NCBI GenBank assembly: GCA_030737835.1
Contig: JAUJYN010000012.1
Coordinates: 12,696,729 to 12,760,728, forward strand
Direction: 5' to 3'
Source: Acorus gramineus
Lineage: Eukaryota > Streptophyta > Magnoliopsida > Acorales > Acoraceae
Length of the DNA: 64,000 nt
A program made the position numbers and the translations under genes. The notes under the pieces were generated by a model. That model did not search any database and was not told the origin of the DNA. It saw only the letters and a program-made list of their open reading frames with translations. Positions 61,174-64,000 of this stretch are shown one piece after another (the first letter of the stretch is position 1; each line of letters starts with the position of its first letter).

Positions 61174-63911
61174 ATGCCAATGGAGCGATCACAGCCGTCC
61201 GATCATCACGAATCGCCGCAGAAGGGGGGATTGCCGGTGGTGGCGATCGAGTGTCTACGTGGCGGAGGCGACGACAGGCTGCTCCGGACGGGGGACATAG
61301 TGGAGGAGATAAAGATCCGGGGGTCGGCGGCGGTGAGGGCGCCGTTCAAGGGGGGGAAGGGAGGGGTTCAGAAGGTGTTGCACGGGTCGTTCAAGAGGGG
61401 GGAGACGTCGATCACGGTGAGGGTGAGGAGGGGGAGGGGGAGGGAGGCGGCGGAGATGCAAGCGTACGTGGTGCCCGACGAGGGCGGAGGGAGGAGGAGC
61501 TACGTTTTGAGGGCGATCAGGGACCCCAATTACGCCGTCGGATTCGTCGATCGATACGAAAGCGAGTGCTTCGCTTTGGAGGGTATGCCTCTCTTTTTTT
61601 TTTTATGTTGAATTTGGGGATTTTGGATTATATATGTTGAAGGGTCCTTTAAATGGATTTTAAGGGATTTTTGCCTATACGTCCTTTAACGGTATCTTAT
61701 ATCGTCAAACTACACCCTTAAAAATATTAAAAAGTTAAAAATATCTACCTTCCCAACAGACATGATAATCCTCTATAAGTCTATGTCAAAGCTGGAACAA
61801 ATTTATAGATCCTTAAAAACTCATAAAAATTTATATATATATCATTGATGTCAATAGAGATTCTCTAACCTAATCTACTTTACTTAATTCTAACTTATAC
61901 CTTGAAATAACTAAATTATCTTAGTTTTAACAAGAATTTACGTGGGAGTTATTCCAATGACGTAAATTTTTTTAACCCAAAGATTAAATTAGGTATTAAT
62001 ATAGATATTTATAATTTTATACTAATACTCTTAAAAAAAGATATTTATGCACAATTTAAGCTAGTTTGATAATTTTGCTGGAAATAGTATTTCAAAAGGA
62101 GTATTTTGACAAAATAAGATTATTATATCATAATTTTTTTAAAATAGTAAATATCGTTTAATAAGATATATATTTTAAGAAAAATGTATATTGTTCTATT
62201 TCAAATTAAATGAATTTATTTTTAATAAATGGAAGAAAAATTTAATGAAATATATACATTGTCTAACGATGTATATGTTTTACTAGATTTCCAATGATGT
62301 ATATAACATAGCATTTTTATTGTAAAAGGATTGAGTGAAACAATGTCCCTTTTATATGGGTCTTATTAGTGAATAGTTTTTTAGTGTTGGATCATGTTAC
62401 ACTCAGCTATATACATCATTGGAAGTTACATGTTTGTTATAATAACATATATTCTCATTAGACATAAAATATGAGATTGCACGTGGTACCATGAACGAGA
62501 CTGTTAGAGAGTTATGCTCAAAATCTTGAGTCAGTGTGACTAATGTAATTAGCATCATTTATATATTTGACTTCTCCGTTTTTTTTACCTTGGAAGCCAT
62601 TGATCCCAGGACACCATTTCAATTCACTGTAGAGGACTTGTGGTATTCTACTCATGCAAAATCGAATTTTTAGATAATCGAGTTTCGATTTTGTTTTTTT
62701 ATGTTTTAAAAGTCATAAAAAACAACTTTAGTAATAAAAAAAAACTGATTGGGTAGATTTTATGAAAAAAACAACTATTTTTTTTTTTATCTGTTGTTTC
62801 GATCAGGATCAAGGAGCAAAAGAGTGGTGTGTGCACTGAGCAAAGCTCAGATTCAAGATGGATACATTCCATATGCATGGGAGAGGAAGATGAAGGAATC
62901 GTTGCCCGTCTCGAACTCGAGCTGCTTCATATCCATTCTGTTCCTCCCAAAGGCTTCAGATCGTGTTGCAACACGGTACAATGACCTTGAGGACACTTTG
63001 GCCAGGGCTAATGCTTGGCTCAGCTCTTCTCATGCTTCTGGAGTCCCCATTGCCTTTATGAATCTGCAGACTGAGGCCCTGCTCACCAAGGTATAACTTA
63101 TAAATCCTACATTTTGTATTTCAAATAAAATTCAACGTGTGGGTATGGATTTTTTTTTTTTTTTTTGATAATTGACAGACTTATATTTTGCTTAGAGTTA
63201 TAACTAATTTTGAATGGAAATTTTGCCTTAGTTTAGTGTAAGAAACTAAGTAGTTATCCAAGTTACAAGTCCCAACACACACACACACACACACACACCC
63301 ATTAAGTGCCAATTTGGCATCCTTGATCTAATAGGCGAATTCGTTCTATCTCAGAAATTTAGTTATATTATATTATGTGAAAGAAAAATTTTGCTTGAAA
63401 TATTCAGGAATTAACACAGGGAATGAAGATTTCAAACACAATTTCATTCTCTTTTTTGCTAGAACTTTCAGTTCAATAACATTTGAAATCTTCTATTCTT
63501 ATATTATGTCATTAACATTTCAAATAAAATTTCTTTTCATTTCTTCTCCTCACAAATCTATCAAAATTAGATTCCTAGTGAAAGAGGAATTTCTTCTTTA
63601 AGACTAGAGTTACTAAACCGATCCTAATTAAACTTCTTCTGTCTATGTTCTTTCTGAATATATATAATACATACCATTGTCAGATATCGGGAGATACAGC
63701 TTCATCGACAGTAAGCACTGGATCGTTGTCTGATCTTTCAAACCTGGCAAGCACAAGCCTCTATGGGTTCGAAGATTACCATGGTGTGGACATTGGGGTG
63801 GTTAGGGCTGTTCGTCTCTGGTTTGCTCCCCTCGGTGGAGAGATCTCAGTAGAAATTAAGTTGTTGGAGAGCGATACAAAGCTGGGATTCGCAATCAGTC
63901 GCACTGAAGAG
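61174..63911 (+). CDS. Conserved plant protein of unknown function (3' part outside the window)
   Basis: Three exons are visible and join in frame: 61174-61582, 62807-63090 and 63684-63911, giving the first 307 residues. Exon 3 ends at GAG followed by GTTTTT, so the gene continues past the window. ATG 61174 (ACCATGC context) is chosen; a second in-frame ATG lies six bases on. Conserved-looking stretches include VVAIECLRGG, LLRTGDIVEEIKIRGS, VRAPFKGGKGGVQKVLH, LRAIRDPNYAVGFVDRYESE, LPKASDRVATRYNDLEDTLA, GVPIAFMNLQTEALLTK and YGFEDYHGVDIGVVRAVRLW. I recall near-identical phrases in unnamed proteins of other plants but no described function or named domain. The ending AISRTEE, after LGFAI, hints at a PDZ-like ligand loop, a guess only. 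Exon 1 is GC-rich; later exons are not. No signal peptide or membrane segment is seen. Confidence 0.88.
63275..63298. repeat. AC dinucleotide microsatellite
   Basis: Twelve AC units in the second intron of the last gene. Confidence 0.95.
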
Positions 63912-64000
63912 GTTTTTTTCCTAATCCCTCCACAACTTCTCCCTTTACACAAAATAATGTTTACATTATAGTAGTTTCATATGCTTATAATAATTTCATA

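Noticed and set aside
1-64000. A new defence, toxin or CRISPR-like system
   Set aside because: The window is a plant nuclear locus. There are no clustered short repeats with spacers, no operon-like gene group and no viral or toxin genes.

Overview
The window is nuclear DNA from a flowering plant. Genes are interrupted by GT-AG introns with T-rich acceptors, every recognisable protein is of a plant or general eukaryotic type, and the spaces between genes are AT-rich and full of small inverted-repeat transposons, Helitron-like ends and a LINE fragment. Several genes (GNA1, the thaumatin-like protein, RABA4, exon 1 of the bHLH and of the coiled-coil gene) are strongly GC-rich, while the SUGP1-like gene is not. 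This two-tier GC pattern is common in monocots and some early-diverging angiosperms, but the species cannot be named from the sequence alone. No rRNA, tRNA, CRISPR array or viral gene was found.

Layout: (1) 1-1600, repeat-rich upstream DNA. (2) 1621-10030, plus strand, a SURP/G-patch splicing-factor gene with eight coding exons; one intron carries a minus-strand LINE tail and a Tourist-like MITE. (3) 10030-27600, about 17 kb with no supported gene, made largely of inverted-repeat elements. (4) 27620-30420, plus strand, a bHLH transcription factor of the bHLH130/bHLH122 (FBH) type, six exons. (5) 30420-40700, no supported gene; two head-to-tail Helitron-like elements lie at 30977-34100. (6) 40743-41216, minus strand, an intronless glucosamine-6-phosphate N-acetyltransferase. 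(7) 42955-46042, plus strand, a six-exon plant coiled-coil protein of unknown function, divergent from GNA1. (8) 48741-51874, plus strand, a RABA4-type Rab GTPase, two exons. (9) 53382-56489, plus strand, a UVI4/GIG1(OSD1)-type APC/C inhibitor, two exons, with three 81-bp in-frame tandem repeats. (10) 57657-58672, minus strand, a secreted thaumatin-like protein, two exons. (11) 61174 to beyond the window, plus strand, a conserved plant protein of unknown function, three exons visible.

The genes are independent transcription units and do not form one pathway. A weak theme is cell division: the UVI4/GIG1-like gene and the coiled-coil gene each have a mitosis-specific activator (MSA) motif upstream, one perfect and one with a single mismatch. 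I found no clearly new biological system. The best leads are these MSA sites, the repeat-expanded APC/C inhibitor, the tandem Helitrons, and a MITE insertion dated by its own empty-site paralogue. All exon joins below were checked for reading-frame continuity by hand; transcription starts and ends are estimates.
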